From NCBI RefSeq assembly GCF_910593845.1, contig NZ_CAJVAS010000029.1:19669-83668 (forward strand): DNA of 64,000 nt. The letters are read 5' to 3'. Within the stretch, counting starts at the first letter, position 1; each line of letters opens with the position of its first letter. The position numbers and the translations under genes are program-made. The notes beneath the pieces are model-generated. The model was not told the origin of the DNA. It saw only the letters and a list, made by a program, of their open reading frames with translations, and made no database searches. Positions 27,898 through 36,375 of the stretch are shown here, piece after piece. The stretch comes from Paenibacillus solanacearum. Its GTDB lineage: Bacteria > Bacillota > Bacilli > Paenibacillales > NBRC-103111.

Positions 27898-30189
27898 TTG
27901 AATGTGCGCTTCATGAAAAGACAGTCGTTGTTCATGAAAATATTCCTCAGCTTCTTGTCCATCATTTTGCTGTTCGTGTCGTTCCATATGATTTCATTCC
28001 GTTTTTTTACGAGCGGTATTCAAACCGAAATCATTCAATATAACCGGCTCATGCTGAAAAATTCGGTCGAGCGGTATCAAACCCATTTCTCCCGGCTCAA
28101 GACGCTGCTGTTCACTCTGTACAACGACGAAAAGCTGGTCGCCTTCAACCGGCAAATGGTGATGCGGCCGGACCAGGACGTCAACTTCTGGCAAGCCGGC
28201 GATATCCTCAAAGTCGTACGCTCTCAAGCCTACAATCCGGTCTATTACTTGGACAACTTGATCGTTTATTTCAACAAACCTTCCTTTGTCATCGAGAAAG
28301 AAGGCACGAGCGAGACCTCGATGTTTTTTGCCAGCTTCTATAAGAACGCGCTCTATACGGACACGTACTGGAAAACCCAGTTCGATCGCGGCATCGGCTA
28401 CAAGATGCACGCCGCGGAATCGTTCGCGATCCGGACGCTCGACTCGGAGACGGAGCGGCAGCTTCTGCCGATTACGTTCCGCCTGCCGGGCGGCAACTAC
28501 CAGCTGATCGCGATGCTCGACGCTTCCAGTATGATGCAGGCGTTCTACGGGGGCAGCGGGGAGAACACCCAGCGGTTCATGATCCTGAACGAGGACGGCA
28601 CGGTGCTGTACCGATCCTCCGGCGAAATTACGGCCGGCGAGCTGCCGGTCTTTGACTCCGGACAGGATTATAAGCTGTCGGGCGATTACTATTATTTTAT
28701 CGATAAAGACAGCGAGGCGAAGCTGACGTACGTGACAGCGGTTCCGTATGCGGAAATCGCTTCCCAGGTCTCGAAGCTGAATTATTCGATGTATATCATC
28801 TTGGCCGTCTCGATATTGATCGGCGTGGCGGCGTCGTTGTTTTTCAGCCGGGGCATTCACCGGCCGTTCAAGCAAGTCGTCGCTTCGATTTTGCACCGCA
28901 AGCCGGAGCTGGTACCCGTCAAGATACAGGAATTCGATCTGATCCACAAGGAGCTTTACGGGCTGATCCAGGAGAAGGAAGCGATTCATAACGATTTGCT
29001 GAATAAAAAATCGCTGCTGACCAGTTACGGCTACATCACCAAGCTCAAATCGATCAATTCGGACATCAATGAGTGGAAAGACATCATGGTGAAGGAAGAG
29101 CCTTACGTCATCGTCATGTACCAGCTCCACTTCCGGGAACTCGCTGCGGCGGAACAGCCGATGGATCCGGACCGGGCCGCATACTATATCCGCGAGTACA
29201 TCCAGGTGCTGATGACCGAGAGATTCCCTTTGTCGCATACGTTTCAGATCGAGAACGATCAGATCTTATCGTTCGTGACGGTCGATGAGCATAACGCCGG
29301 CAGCCTGCATGAAGCGCTGGAGCTGCTCAAGCGCATATTGGACCGCGACCGGCAGCTGCTGCTCGTCGCGATCGCGGTCAGCCCGGTGTACCGGCATTCG
29401 GCGCAGTTCAACGAAGCGTACCGGCAGGTGCTCGAAATGGCGCAGCAGATCAAGCCGGGCGAGGAAACGCAGATCATAACGGAACCTGCGCCGGCAGCCG
29501 GTCATGTAGCCTTCACGCAGCTGCAGGAACAGGAGCTGTATGCGGCTTTGCAGGCGGGCAACGCTGCGGCTTGCAGCCAGCTGACCGATCGGATGCTCGA
29601 TTTGCTCTCCAAGAAGGGAGCAAGCCTCATTCAATACCGCCGGTTCGCGGAAGGCGTCGCCGAACGAAGCTATCAGATCGCCGAGACGTACGGCTCGGGC
29701 GGGGAGGCTCCATTCCAGCAGCGCGAGCTGGAGCTGTTGAAGCACTGCTTCACGCGGGAGGAGTTCGAGCGGTTCTACGACCGGCTGTTCGAAGCATGCG
29801 CCGAGAAGATCCGCAATCAAAAGACGGAAAAGGACCATACGATCGAATTCGTCATGAAGTGCGTGGAAACCCGTTACGCCGAAGACATCTCGCTCGATAT
29901 GCTGGCCGACAAGCTGAATTTGTCGTCCGCATATTTGTCCGTCTATATTAAAGAAAAAACCGGCATGAATTTCAGCGATCACATTAACTCGATCCGGATC
30001 CGCAAGGCGAAGCAGCTGCTGTCGGAAACGAATATGATCATTCACGATATCAGCTTGCAGATCGGTTACCGGAACGTCACGTCGTTTAATCGCATGTTCA
30101 AAAAACTGACCGGCATGTCGCCCGGCGAATTCCGCAAAAATCAGGTCGCTCACGGCATGATGGATGAGCTGTCGGGTCAGGAAGCGTGA
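27898..30189 (+). CDS. Membrane-bound AraC-family regulator (YtdP type)
   Basis: About 763 residues. N-terminal span (LFMKIFLSFLSIILLFVSFH), a ~250-residue extracellular sensor, a second span near residue 300 (YIILAVSILIGVAASLF), a ~330-residue cytoplasmic middle, and a C-terminal AraC double HTH (LDMLADKLNLSSAYLSVYIKE; ISLQIGYRNVTSFNRMFKK). It is a one-component sensor that reads an extracellular ligand and activates nearby transport genes, here probably the divergent SBP. TTG 27898 is chosen because AAGGAG lies 10 nt upstream; GTG 27889 is too close to it and ATG 27913 too far. TATAAT at 27840-27845 is the likely -10. Confidence 0.88.
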   Translation: MNVRFMKRQSLFMKIFLSFLSIILLFVSFHMISFRFFTSGIQTEIIQYNRLMLKNSVERYQTHFSRLKTLLFTLYNDEKLVAFNRQMVMRPDQDVNFWQAGDILKVVRSQAYNPVYYLDNLIVYFNKPSFVIEKEGTSETSMFFASFYKNALYTDTYWKTQFDRGIGYKMHAAESFAIRTLDSETERQLLPITFRLPGGNYQLIAMLDASSMMQAFYGGSGENTQRFMILNEDGTVLYRSSGEITAGELPVFDSGQDYKLSGDYYYFIDKDSEAKLTYVTAVPYAEIASQVSKLNYSMYIILAVSILIGVAASLFFSRGIHRPFKQVVASILHRKPELVPVKIQEFDLIHKELYGLIQEKEAIHNDLLNKKSLLTSYGYITKLKSINSDINEWKDIMVKEEPYVIVMYQLHFRELAAAEQPMDPDRAAYYIREYIQVLMTERFPLSHTFQIENDQILSFVTVDEHNAGSLHEALELLKRILDRDRQLLLVAIAVSPVYRHSAQFNEAYRQVLEMAQQIKPGEETQIITEPAPAAGHVAFTQLQEQELYAALQAGNAAACSQLTDRMLDLLSKKGASLIQYRRFAEGVAERSYQIAETYGSGGEAPFQQRELELLKHCFTREEFERFYDRLFEACAEKIRNQKTEKDHTIEFVMKCVETRYAEDISLDMLADKLNLSSAYLSVYIKEKTGMNFSDHINSIRIRKAKQLLSETNMIIHDISLQIGYRNVTSFNRMFKKLTGMSPGEFRKNQVAHGMMDELSGQEA

Positions 30190-30204
30190 ACCGGCCCGTA
30201 AGCC

Positions 30205-30250
30205 AAACCGCATGAATACGAAGAAACCTCTTCGGCTCATGCGGTTTTTT
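30205..30250 (+). terminator. Terminator after the membrane-bound AraC gene
   Basis: AAACCGCATGA / TCATGCGGTTT with inner GAAGA/TCTTC pairing, then TTTTTT. Confidence 0.9.
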
Positions 30251-30355
30251 CATGTTCTTCCGAATTTTTGGGTTACAACGATTTTGTACATATCGCATCC
30301 GCAGTCTCTGCGATAGGCTGAATGCAGCGGTCTATTATTGCTTGTGGGGAGGGCG

Positions 30356-31111
30356 ATGGATTTCAACAAGATTCGGAACGGGTTTCGCGACGAGATGACA
30401 GCGCTGAAGCCGCTGCTGCATGCCGCTTATCAGAGCATACATGCGTACCAAATGCAGCGCAGTTCGGACAAGGAACGTTGCATGCGGGAGGCGATAACCG
30501 AAACGGCAGCGATTTTGCGGTCGTTTATCGGCCACATCCCTCCTTCGAAGGGGAAGTATATCGCAGCGCTGCAATGGCAGGAGGAAATGACCTCATCCGA
30601 TCTGATCATGTGCTTTGATCAGGCCGTATACGAGCTTCATCTATGGACGCTGTTGCAGGAGCTTGGCATCAAGAAGGGACGGTGGGCCCGCGGCCGGCAG
30701 CCGTGGAGCCAGGAGCTGAGGGCGCTGCTCGATGAACGCAGGTTCGTCGACAAGAATCAAGACGAAGGCTCTCAACCTCCCCGGGAAGAATGGTTCAAGG
30801 CAAGTGGAACCCCGGCATGCCGGGGCACAGCCCAAGGGGCCGCGTGTATTGTTCACGGCAAAGACGATTTTCATAAGGTGTCGGCCGGTATGATCGTCGT
30901 GACCGGGATGTCGACGCCGGATTTCACGTCGATCGCGGGGCTGATGGCCGGACTCGTCACGGACCGGGGCGGCGTCCTGTGCCATGCTGCGATTTTGGCC
31001 AGGGAATACAATATTCCGTGCGTGGTTGGATGCCTGAACGCGACGGAATCGATCGCGGACGGGGAATGGATTCGGCTCGATGCCGTCTCGGGCGTCATCA
31101 TGGGAACGTGA
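30356..31111 (+). CDS. Stand-alone PEP-utilising-enzyme mobile (phosphohistidine) domain protein
   Basis: About 251 residues. Residues ~1-140 are helical and unrecognised. The C-terminal ~100 residues are the mobile swivelling domain of PEP-utilising enzymes: GMIVVTGMSTPDF, LVTDRGGVLCHAAILAREYN with His210 as the phosphorylatable His, then IPCVVG. In PEP synthase and pyruvate phosphate dikinase this His carries phosphate between two catalytic domains, which are absent here. ATG 30356 has GGGGAGGG just upstream (spacing 2-5 nt); a TTG at 30338 has no site. A phosphotransfer or regulatory role is possible; function not known. Confidence 0.7.
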   Translation: MDFNKIRNGFRDEMTALKPLLHAAYQSIHAYQMQRSSDKERCMREAITETAAILRSFIGHIPPSKGKYIAALQWQEEMTSSDLIMCFDQAVYELHLWTLLQELGIKKGRWARGRQPWSQELRALLDERRFVDKNQDEGSQPPREEWFKASGTPACRGTAQGAACIVHGKDDFHKVSAGMIVVTGMSTPDFTSIAGLMAGLVTDRGGVLCHAAILAREYNIPCVVGCLNATESIADGEWIRLDAVSGVIMGT

Positions 31112-31261
31112 CATGCAACCCAAACAAAGGCTGAAGTGCGGATTGCCTGGCCCACATGTCAGGATTGGACAAATGGAAGTTTGTTTACAGCATGGCTCCC
31201 GGCGCGGAACACGCTTACAATGAGGAAAGCGATCAATATCACGCTTGGGAGAGGAATGGAT

Positions 31262-33574
31262 GTGCACATGACGAAACCGTTGGCGCAAGAAACGAAGCTG
31301 TTTTACCGCAAGCCGGCCAAACGCTGGCTGCAGGCGCTTCCGCTCGGAAACGGCCGGATCGGAGCGATGGTTCACGGACAAGTGAACCGCGAAGTGATTC
31401 AGCTCAACGAAGATACGGTATGGGCGCGCGGACCGCATAACCGCAATAACCCGGACGCGCTCGAGGCGGTCGGAGACATTCGCCGGCTGCTCGCGGAAGG
31501 CCGGCTTGAAGAAGCGCATGATATAGCTGACATGGCGATGATGGGCGTCTCCCGCAGGCAGCCGCCTTATCAGACGCTGGGCGAAATGAACTTTTATTTC
31601 CCGGGACATGGAGACGGGGCGGCGGTGGACTATTACCGGGAGCTGGACCTTGCGACGGGGATCGCCAAGGTCGTCTATCGGATCGGAGATACCGTCTATA
31701 CGAGAGAAATGTTCACGTCGGCGCCGGATCAGGCGCTTGTCGTCAGGCTGACGGCGGACCGGCCGAACCGGCTTCGCTTCGGCGTCAATCTGTTTCGCAA
31801 ATTCGACTCGATAACGGCGCCGGAAAGCGCGGATACCGTCAGTCTGGACGGCCAGTGCGGCGCTTGGGGAACGAAGTTCCATGTGCGGCTGAAGGCCGTC
31901 ATCGAGGGCGGCGGCCGTTCGCGGACGCTGGGCGATCATATTTACGTGGAAGAGGCGGATGCCGTTACGCTCGTGATGACAGTGTCGACCGACTTCCGGC
32001 ATGCGGCGTATCGCGAGCGGTGCAAGGAGGAACTGGAACAAGCAAGCGGCAGGCCGTACGACGAGCTTCGCGACAGGCACATCGCGGAGTATCGTTCATG
32101 GTATGACCGGATGTCGCTGGCGCTTGCGGGAGAAGGGCAGGAGGATCTATCGCTTATTCCGACGGATGCGCGGATTGCCCGCGTGAAGGAAGGCTGTGAA
32201 GATGTCGGCCTGATGGCGCTGTACTTCCATTACGGCCGTTATTTGCTGATCAGCAGCAGCCGGCCAGGGACGATTCCCGCCAACCTGCAGGGGATCTGGA
32301 ACGACAGCTACATCCCTTCCTGGGATTCGAAATATACGATCAACATCAACATTCAGATGAATTATTGGCCTGCCGAAGTATGCAACTTATCGGAGCTGCA
32401 TCTGCCGCTGTTCGATCATCTGGAGCGCATGCTGCCAACCGGTCAAGAGACGGCGCGCGTCCATTACGGCGCTCGCGGCTTTATGTGCCACCACAATACC
32501 GATCTGTGGGGCGATACGGCGCCGACCGACTTCGCCCGGGCCGGCTTGTGGCAGATGGGAGCGGCATGGCTGTGCTTCCATTTGTGGGATCATTATACGT
32601 ACACGCTGGACCGGCGGTTTCTCGCTGAGCGGGGGTATCCGCTAATGAAGGAAGCGGCGCTGTTCATTCTCGATTTCATGTTCGAGGATGAACAAGGCAA
32701 TCGGCATATCGGGCCGACGGTATCCCCGGAGAACATATATCGCCTCCCGGACGGCCAGACCGGCCGCCTCTGCATGGACCCGGCGATGGATATCCAGATC
32801 GCCAGAGGGCTGTTCGAGCGCTGCATTCAGGCGGCTGAGCTGCTGGAGACTGACGAGACGCTGCGAAGCGAGTGGCGCGCAGCGTGCGCGAAGCTGCCGG
32901 AGCCGAAGATCGGCAAGCACGGCCAGCTGCAGGAGTGGGACGAAGATTACGAGGAGGTCGATCCGGGCCACCGTCATTTGTCCCATCTCTTCGGCATATT
33001 CCCGGACGATCAGCTGCTTCGCGGCGAAAGCGTGTCACGCGCGGCCAGAGCGGCGCTCGAACGCCGTCTTCAATACGGCGGCGGAGGGACCGGCTGGAGC
33101 CTGGCGTGGATTGTCAGCCTGTGGGCGCGGTTTGGGGAGGGCGATCGCGCATGCGAGATGATCGCGAAGCTGCTGCGCACCAGCACGGCCGACAACATGC
33201 TCGACCTGCATCCTCCGCAAATTTTCCAGATCGACGGCAACCTGGGAGCGACGGCGGGCATCGCCGAGCTGCTGCTGCAATCGCATGAAGAAGCGATCCG
33301 GCTGCTGCCGGCGCTTCCTTCTTCATGGACGGATGGCGCGGTGGCAGGCCTTCGCGCCCGGGGCGGGTTCGAAGTGTCGCTGGAGTGGAAGGACGGTACG
33401 CTGGCGGCGGGACAAATCCGCTCGCGGGCCGGGGAACGCTGCCGTCTGCTTGCTCCGGTACCGGTCCGTATCGTGTATAACGGGACCGTTATCGCCGGCA
33501 GCAAGACGCCGGGCGCGATCGTTGAATTTGCCGCAGCCGCCGGTGAGACGTACGACATTCGGGTCGGCTCGTAA
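31262..33574 (+). CDS. GH95 glycoside hydrolase (alpha-L-fucosidase / alpha-L-galactosidase)
   Basis: About 770 residues, no signal peptide, so probably intracellular. The opening FYRKPAKRWLQALPLGNGR is typical of GH95. The (alpha/alpha)6 barrel shows NININIQMNYWPAEV, whose Asn residues position the attacking water in this inverting family, and HPPQIFQIDGNLG with Asp658 at the catalytic site. It would release alpha-1,2-linked L-fucose or L-galactose, for example from xyloglucan side chains. GTG 31262 sits 7 nt after GAGG; ATG 31268 and ATG 31256 are alternatives. Convergent with the next gene across a shared terminator. Confidence 0.88.
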   Translation: MHMTKPLAQETKLFYRKPAKRWLQALPLGNGRIGAMVHGQVNREVIQLNEDTVWARGPHNRNNPDALEAVGDIRRLLAEGRLEEAHDIADMAMMGVSRRQPPYQTLGEMNFYFPGHGDGAAVDYYRELDLATGIAKVVYRIGDTVYTREMFTSAPDQALVVRLTADRPNRLRFGVNLFRKFDSITAPESADTVSLDGQCGAWGTKFHVRLKAVIEGGGRSRTLGDHIYVEEADAVTLVMTVSTDFRHAAYRERCKEELEQASGRPYDELRDRHIAEYRSWYDRMSLALAGEGQEDLSLIPTDARIARVKEGCEDVGLMALYFHYGRYLLISSSRPGTIPANLQGIWNDSYIPSWDSKYTININIQMNYWPAEVCNLSELHLPLFDHLERMLPTGQETARVHYGARGFMCHHNTDLWGDTAPTDFARAGLWQMGAAWLCFHLWDHYTYTLDRRFLAERGYPLMKEAALFILDFMFEDEQGNRHIGPTVSPENIYRLPDGQTGRLCMDPAMDIQIARGLFERCIQAAELLETDETLRSEWRAACAKLPEPKIGKHGQLQEWDEDYEEVDPGHRHLSHLFGIFPDDQLLRGESVSRAARAALERRLQYGGGGTGWSLAWIVSLWARFGEGDRACEMIAKLLRTSTADNMLDLHPPQIFQIDGNLGATAGIAELLLQSHEEAIRLLPALPSSWTDGAVAGLRARGGFEVSLEWKDGTLAAGQIRSRAGERCRLLAPVPVRIVYNGTVIAGSKTPGAIVEFAAAAGETYDIRVGS

Positions 33575-33588
33575 ATCGGGCGAAAGCC

Positions 33589-33661
33589 AAAAACACCCTC
33601 AGTCGATTGCAGCCGTTCCTCGCATCACAGGCGCGACTTGCAGCTCTGAGGGTGTTTTTTT
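33589..33661. terminator. Bidirectional terminator between GH95 and convergent AraC gene
   Basis: AAACACCCTCAG (33591-33602) pairs with CTGAGGGTGTTT (33645-33656). T's follow on the plus strand and the complementary A-run gives a U-tract on the minus strand. The loop is long (about 40 nt) with inner pairing. Confidence 0.8.
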
Positions 33662-33665
33662 GCAA

Positions 33666-34493
33666 TCAACGCAGCCTGCGCTCCTTCTTGCGGAAGGAAG
33701 TGGGGGACATGCCGTAACGTTTCTTGAACACGCGGTGGAAGTACGTGTAGCTTCCGAAGCCGCATGTGTCGGCTATTTGCTCGATCGTCATCGATGTATG
33801 CTTCATCCGCTCCATCGCGCCGGACAACCGCACCTCGAGCGCATACTGCATGATCGTCTTGCCGTAGCTTTCCTTGAAGAAATGCGAAGCGCGGGAGACG
33901 CTTAGCCGCGCATGTGCGGCCACGTCCTTGATCATGAACGTTGTCTGCGCATGCTCCTCGATGAACTGCTTCATCTTCACGGCCGTATACAGCCGGTGGC
34001 TGGAGGACTGCGTATCCGCAATGGCCCGCTCCAGCGCAAGGCAGAGCGCCCGCAGCAAATATTCGGTCAGCTCCACGTTTTCTTCGTCCAGCCGCCGCGT
34101 TTCTTTAATGATTTGCCTCCATAGGGACAGCACCGTTTCGTTCGGCTCAATTCGGATTTTGACCGGCTTTTGAGAGCGGTTCCACCACTCGTCGATCCAT
34201 TCGCCTTTGCAAAATAAGTAAAAATCGCCGCTCGCGATTTTTGGACTTTTGCCGCCGATTTTCAGCTCGTAAGAACTGCCCGGCTTCAACAAAAGGAGGT
34301 CGCCTCGCTCGACTTCAAATTCCGCCCCATCCAGCCAAACGGTGCATGTTCCCTCGGTTTGCAAACGGAACAAATAGCTGGGCAGAGCCAAATTTTTATT
34401 TCCCCTGTCGCCGCGTTCAAGGTGGAAAGAATACCCGCAAAGCGAAATGCTTCTCTTTACAATATCACCATAAAAGTTAGCAGAATTGTTCAT
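33666..34493 (-). CDS. AraC-family transcriptional regulator
   Basis: 275 residues. N-terminal cupin-type sensor (FRLQTEGTCTVWLDGAEFEV; LLLKPGSSYELKIGG) and a C-terminal AraC HTH pair (IKDVAAHARLSVSRASHFFKE; IADTCGFGSYTYFHRVFKKRYG). Divergent from the SBP gene at 34584 and presumably its regulator. No ribosome site precedes ATG 34493; TATAAT on the minus strand ends only 6 nt before the start codon, so the message may be leaderless. Its -35 region overlaps one arm of an inverted repeat (34522-34552), suggesting autoregulation. Confidence 0.85.
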   Translation of the reverse strand: MNNSANFYGDIVKRSISLCGYSFHLERGDRGNKNLALPSYLFRLQTEGTCTVWLDGAEFEVERGDLLLLKPGSSYELKIGGKSPKIASGDFYLFCKGEWIDEWWNRSQKPVKIRIEPNETVLSLWRQIIKETRRLDEENVELTEYLLRALCLALERAIADTQSSSHRLYTAVKMKQFIEEHAQTTFMIKDVAAHARLSVSRASHFFKESYGKTIMQYALEVRLSGAMERMKHTSMTIEQIADTCGFGSYTYFHRVFKKRYGMSPTSFRKKERRLR

Positions 34494-34499
34494 GTTTTT

Positions 34500-34528
34500 A
34501 TTATATTGCTTATTCCAAGGCTCGACAA
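34500..34528 (-). promoter_or_regulatory. Promoter of the 33666-34493 gene, possibly giving leaderless mRNA
   Basis: Minus-strand TATAAT (34505-34500) with TTGTCG (34528-34523) 17 nt upstream as a partial -35. The -10 is so close to ATG 34493 that transcription should start at or next to the start codon. Confidence 0.45.
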
Positions 34529-34552
34529 CATGATTTAGTATGAAATTGTCGA
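34522..34552. promoter_or_regulatory. Inverted-repeat operator candidate between divergent AraC and SBP genes
   Basis: TCGACAA (34522-34528) and TTGTCGA (34546-34552) are perfect inverted arms separated by 17 bp, so the centres are 24 bp apart. The left arm overlaps the -35 of the AraC gene. A plausible binding site for that regulator; motif evidence only. Confidence 0.45.
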
Positions 34553-34583
34553 ATTCACTAGTGTGATTTTGGGGGGATAACGT

Positions 34584-35906
34584 ATGAAGAAATTGTTAAA
34601 AAAACAGGCATGGCTCGGATTGTCCGCGCTCGTATTGCTAGCCGGCTGTGGTGGCGGCGGAGCGGGGGATGCGAAGAATGCAGCGGCGCCGAAAGAAGAT
34701 TTGTACAACAATGAGCCGGTGACGCTGACCTTTTATAACCATAACGCAGGCATCCTTGGACAAGCCGATTTGGATTCTCTCGTAGGGGCGCCGGTCAAGG
34801 CGAAGTTTCCGAACATTACGATCCAACTCGTAACCGGTACCAATCTGGACAAGATGATCGCCGCGGGCGAGCTGCCGGACGTTATTTTGACGAGTAACTA
34901 TTATTTGTTCGATTTGATGCAAAAGGATTTGGGCACCGACCTGAACGATTTGATCCGCCAATACAAGGTGGACATGAGCAAATTCGAGCCGGAAGCAGTC
35001 AACTTGCTGAAGAAATTCGGCAAGAAAGGCGAAATTTACGGGATTCCGTATGCGATGAACTACGGCGTCATGGCGTACAACAAAGATATCTTCGACAAGT
35101 TCGCCGTGCCGTATCCGAAGGATAACATGAGCTGGAACGAAGTGATCAACCTGGCGAAGAACGTAACGCGCATGGAACAAGGCACGCAATACGTCGGTGT
35201 CGACATGGGCGATCCGCAAGTGTTAAGCCGCGCATATTCGCTGCCGGTTGTGAACGACAAGCAGGACAAAGCAGTGCTGACGAACGATGCGTACAAAAAG
35301 GTGTTCGGCTTGTATGAGCAGCTGTACCGCATCCCGGGCATCGTCGATCCGAAGAACAAGTACACTTATGGCATCGACTATTTCTTGAAAGATCAGAAGC
35401 TCGCAATGTATCCGTACTGGATCGCGAACCTGACGACCCGTCTGCCGCAGCTGAAGGAAGCGGGCAAAGATTTCAACTGGGATGTCGTATCGTTCCCGTC
35501 GTTTGACGACAAGCCCGGCTATGGCCGGGAGATCGACTTCCATCTGGCAATGGTCACGCCGACAAGCAAGAACAAGAAGGCCGCTTACGCTGCGATCCAG
35601 TCGATGGTCACCGAGGAAGCGGAGAAGACGATGAACAAAGGCATCCGCCTGACGATTCTGAAAGACCAGGAATTGAAAAAGCAGCATGCGAGCGATACGA
35701 AACTGTATGAAGGCAAAAACTTGGCCGGCATCTTCAAAGCGAAGCCTGCGCCGCTGCCGGAGCCGACGCAATTCGATATCAAGATTTATCCGTTCCTGAA
35801 GGAAGCGGCCAAAGGCATGGCGGCCGAGAAGAAGGACGTCAATACGGTGCTTCGCGAGGCGGAGGAAAAGGCCGACAAATATATTAAAGAAGAAGGCACC
35901 AAGTAA
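34584..35906 (+). CDS. Sugar-binding lipoprotein paralogous to 24389-25726
   Basis: 440 residues; lipobox LAGC (Cys22) followed by a Gly run. Very similar over its whole length to the 24389 protein, for example LTFYNHNAGIL, LVTGTNLDKMIAAGELPD, GKDFNWDVVSFPSF and AYAAIQSMVTEEAEKTMNKG. Like that gene it has no permeases nearby; an AraC regulator is divergent from it. GGGGGGATAACGT before ATG gives a good ribosome site. An orphan binding protein for an oligosaccharide transporter encoded elsewhere is the simplest reading. Confidence 0.88.
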   Translation: MKKLLKKQAWLGLSALVLLAGCGGGGAGDAKNAAAPKEDLYNNEPVTLTFYNHNAGILGQADLDSLVGAPVKAKFPNITIQLVTGTNLDKMIAAGELPDVILTSNYYLFDLMQKDLGTDLNDLIRQYKVDMSKFEPEAVNLLKKFGKKGEIYGIPYAMNYGVMAYNKDIFDKFAVPYPKDNMSWNEVINLAKNVTRMEQGTQYVGVDMGDPQVLSRAYSLPVVNDKQDKAVLTNDAYKKVFGLYEQLYRIPGIVDPKNKYTYGIDYFLKDQKLAMYPYWIANLTTRLPQLKEAGKDFNWDVVSFPSFDDKPGYGREIDFHLAMVTPTSKNKKAAYAAIQSMVTEEAEKTMNKGIRLTILKDQELKKQHASDTKLYEGKNLAGIFKAKPAPLPEPTQFDIKIYPFLKEAAKGMAAEKKDVNTVLREAEEKADKYIKEEGTK

Positions 35907-35953
35907 TAGCGGGATGATCGGCTTGCCGGCGTATAGAAACCTTGAAGGAAACC

Positions 35954-35962
35954 TGCTATAAT
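35954..35962 (+). promoter_or_regulatory. Extended -10 promoter of the YqkE-family gene
   Basis: TGCTATAAT, a perfect extended -10 (TGnTATAAT), 24 nt upstream of the start codon; the -35 is weak. Confidence 0.6.
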
Positions 35963-35985
35963 GTGGGGAAATCGAGGTGATCGCT

Positions 35986-36246
35986 ATGGTGAAGAAGAAG
36001 AAACCGGCCGTGCCGCAGGCGACTGCGTCTCAGGATAAGCAGCCTACGCTGAAAGATTTGCTGAATCCCGAAATCGTATCCAAGCTGAAAGCGCAAGGAG
36101 ACGCGTGGAAGGCGGAAGAAGAAGCGAAACGCGAGGAAGCGAAGAAGCGGGCGCAGGATGCGCAAAAGGCGGAAAAAAAGCGGCTTGAGAACGATTTTGA
36201 GTATTTGCTGAACAATAGCAGCGCCGATTGGCGCAAACATAAGTAA
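35986..36246 (+). CDS. yqkE: YqkE-family (DUF3886) small charged protein
   Basis: 86 residues. The order of segments matches the Bacillus YqkE family: basic N-terminus (MVKKKKPAV), TLKDLLNPEIVSKLKAQ, a Lys/Glu/Ala coiled-coil helix (about residues 35-65), then FEYLLNNSSADWRKHK. GAGGTGAT lies 5 nt before ATG 35986. Cytoplasmic; function unknown in the family. Flanked by its own promoter and terminator. Confidence 0.85.
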   Translation: MVKKKKPAVPQATASQDKQPTLKDLLNPEIVSKLKAQGDAWKAEEEAKREEAKKRAQDAQKAEKKRLENDFEYLLNNSSADWRKHK

Positions 36247-36258
36247 CGCAAGAGCGAC

Positions 36259-36302
36259 AAAGAGTCCGTCTTCAGGGAAAGCCTGAGACGGACTCTTATT
36301 TT
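36259..36302 (+). terminator. Terminator after the YqkE-family gene
   Basis: A 17-bp stem AAGAGTCCGTCTTCAGG / CCTGAGACGGACTCTT (one mismatch) with a GAAAG-type loop, then TATTTT. Confidence 0.85.
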
Positions 36303-36375
36303 AGCATATAATCCAGATTTTATAGGTTTTCGGTGTTTGACATGCAGGCTTGAATCCAAGACAGGAGGGCTCGGT

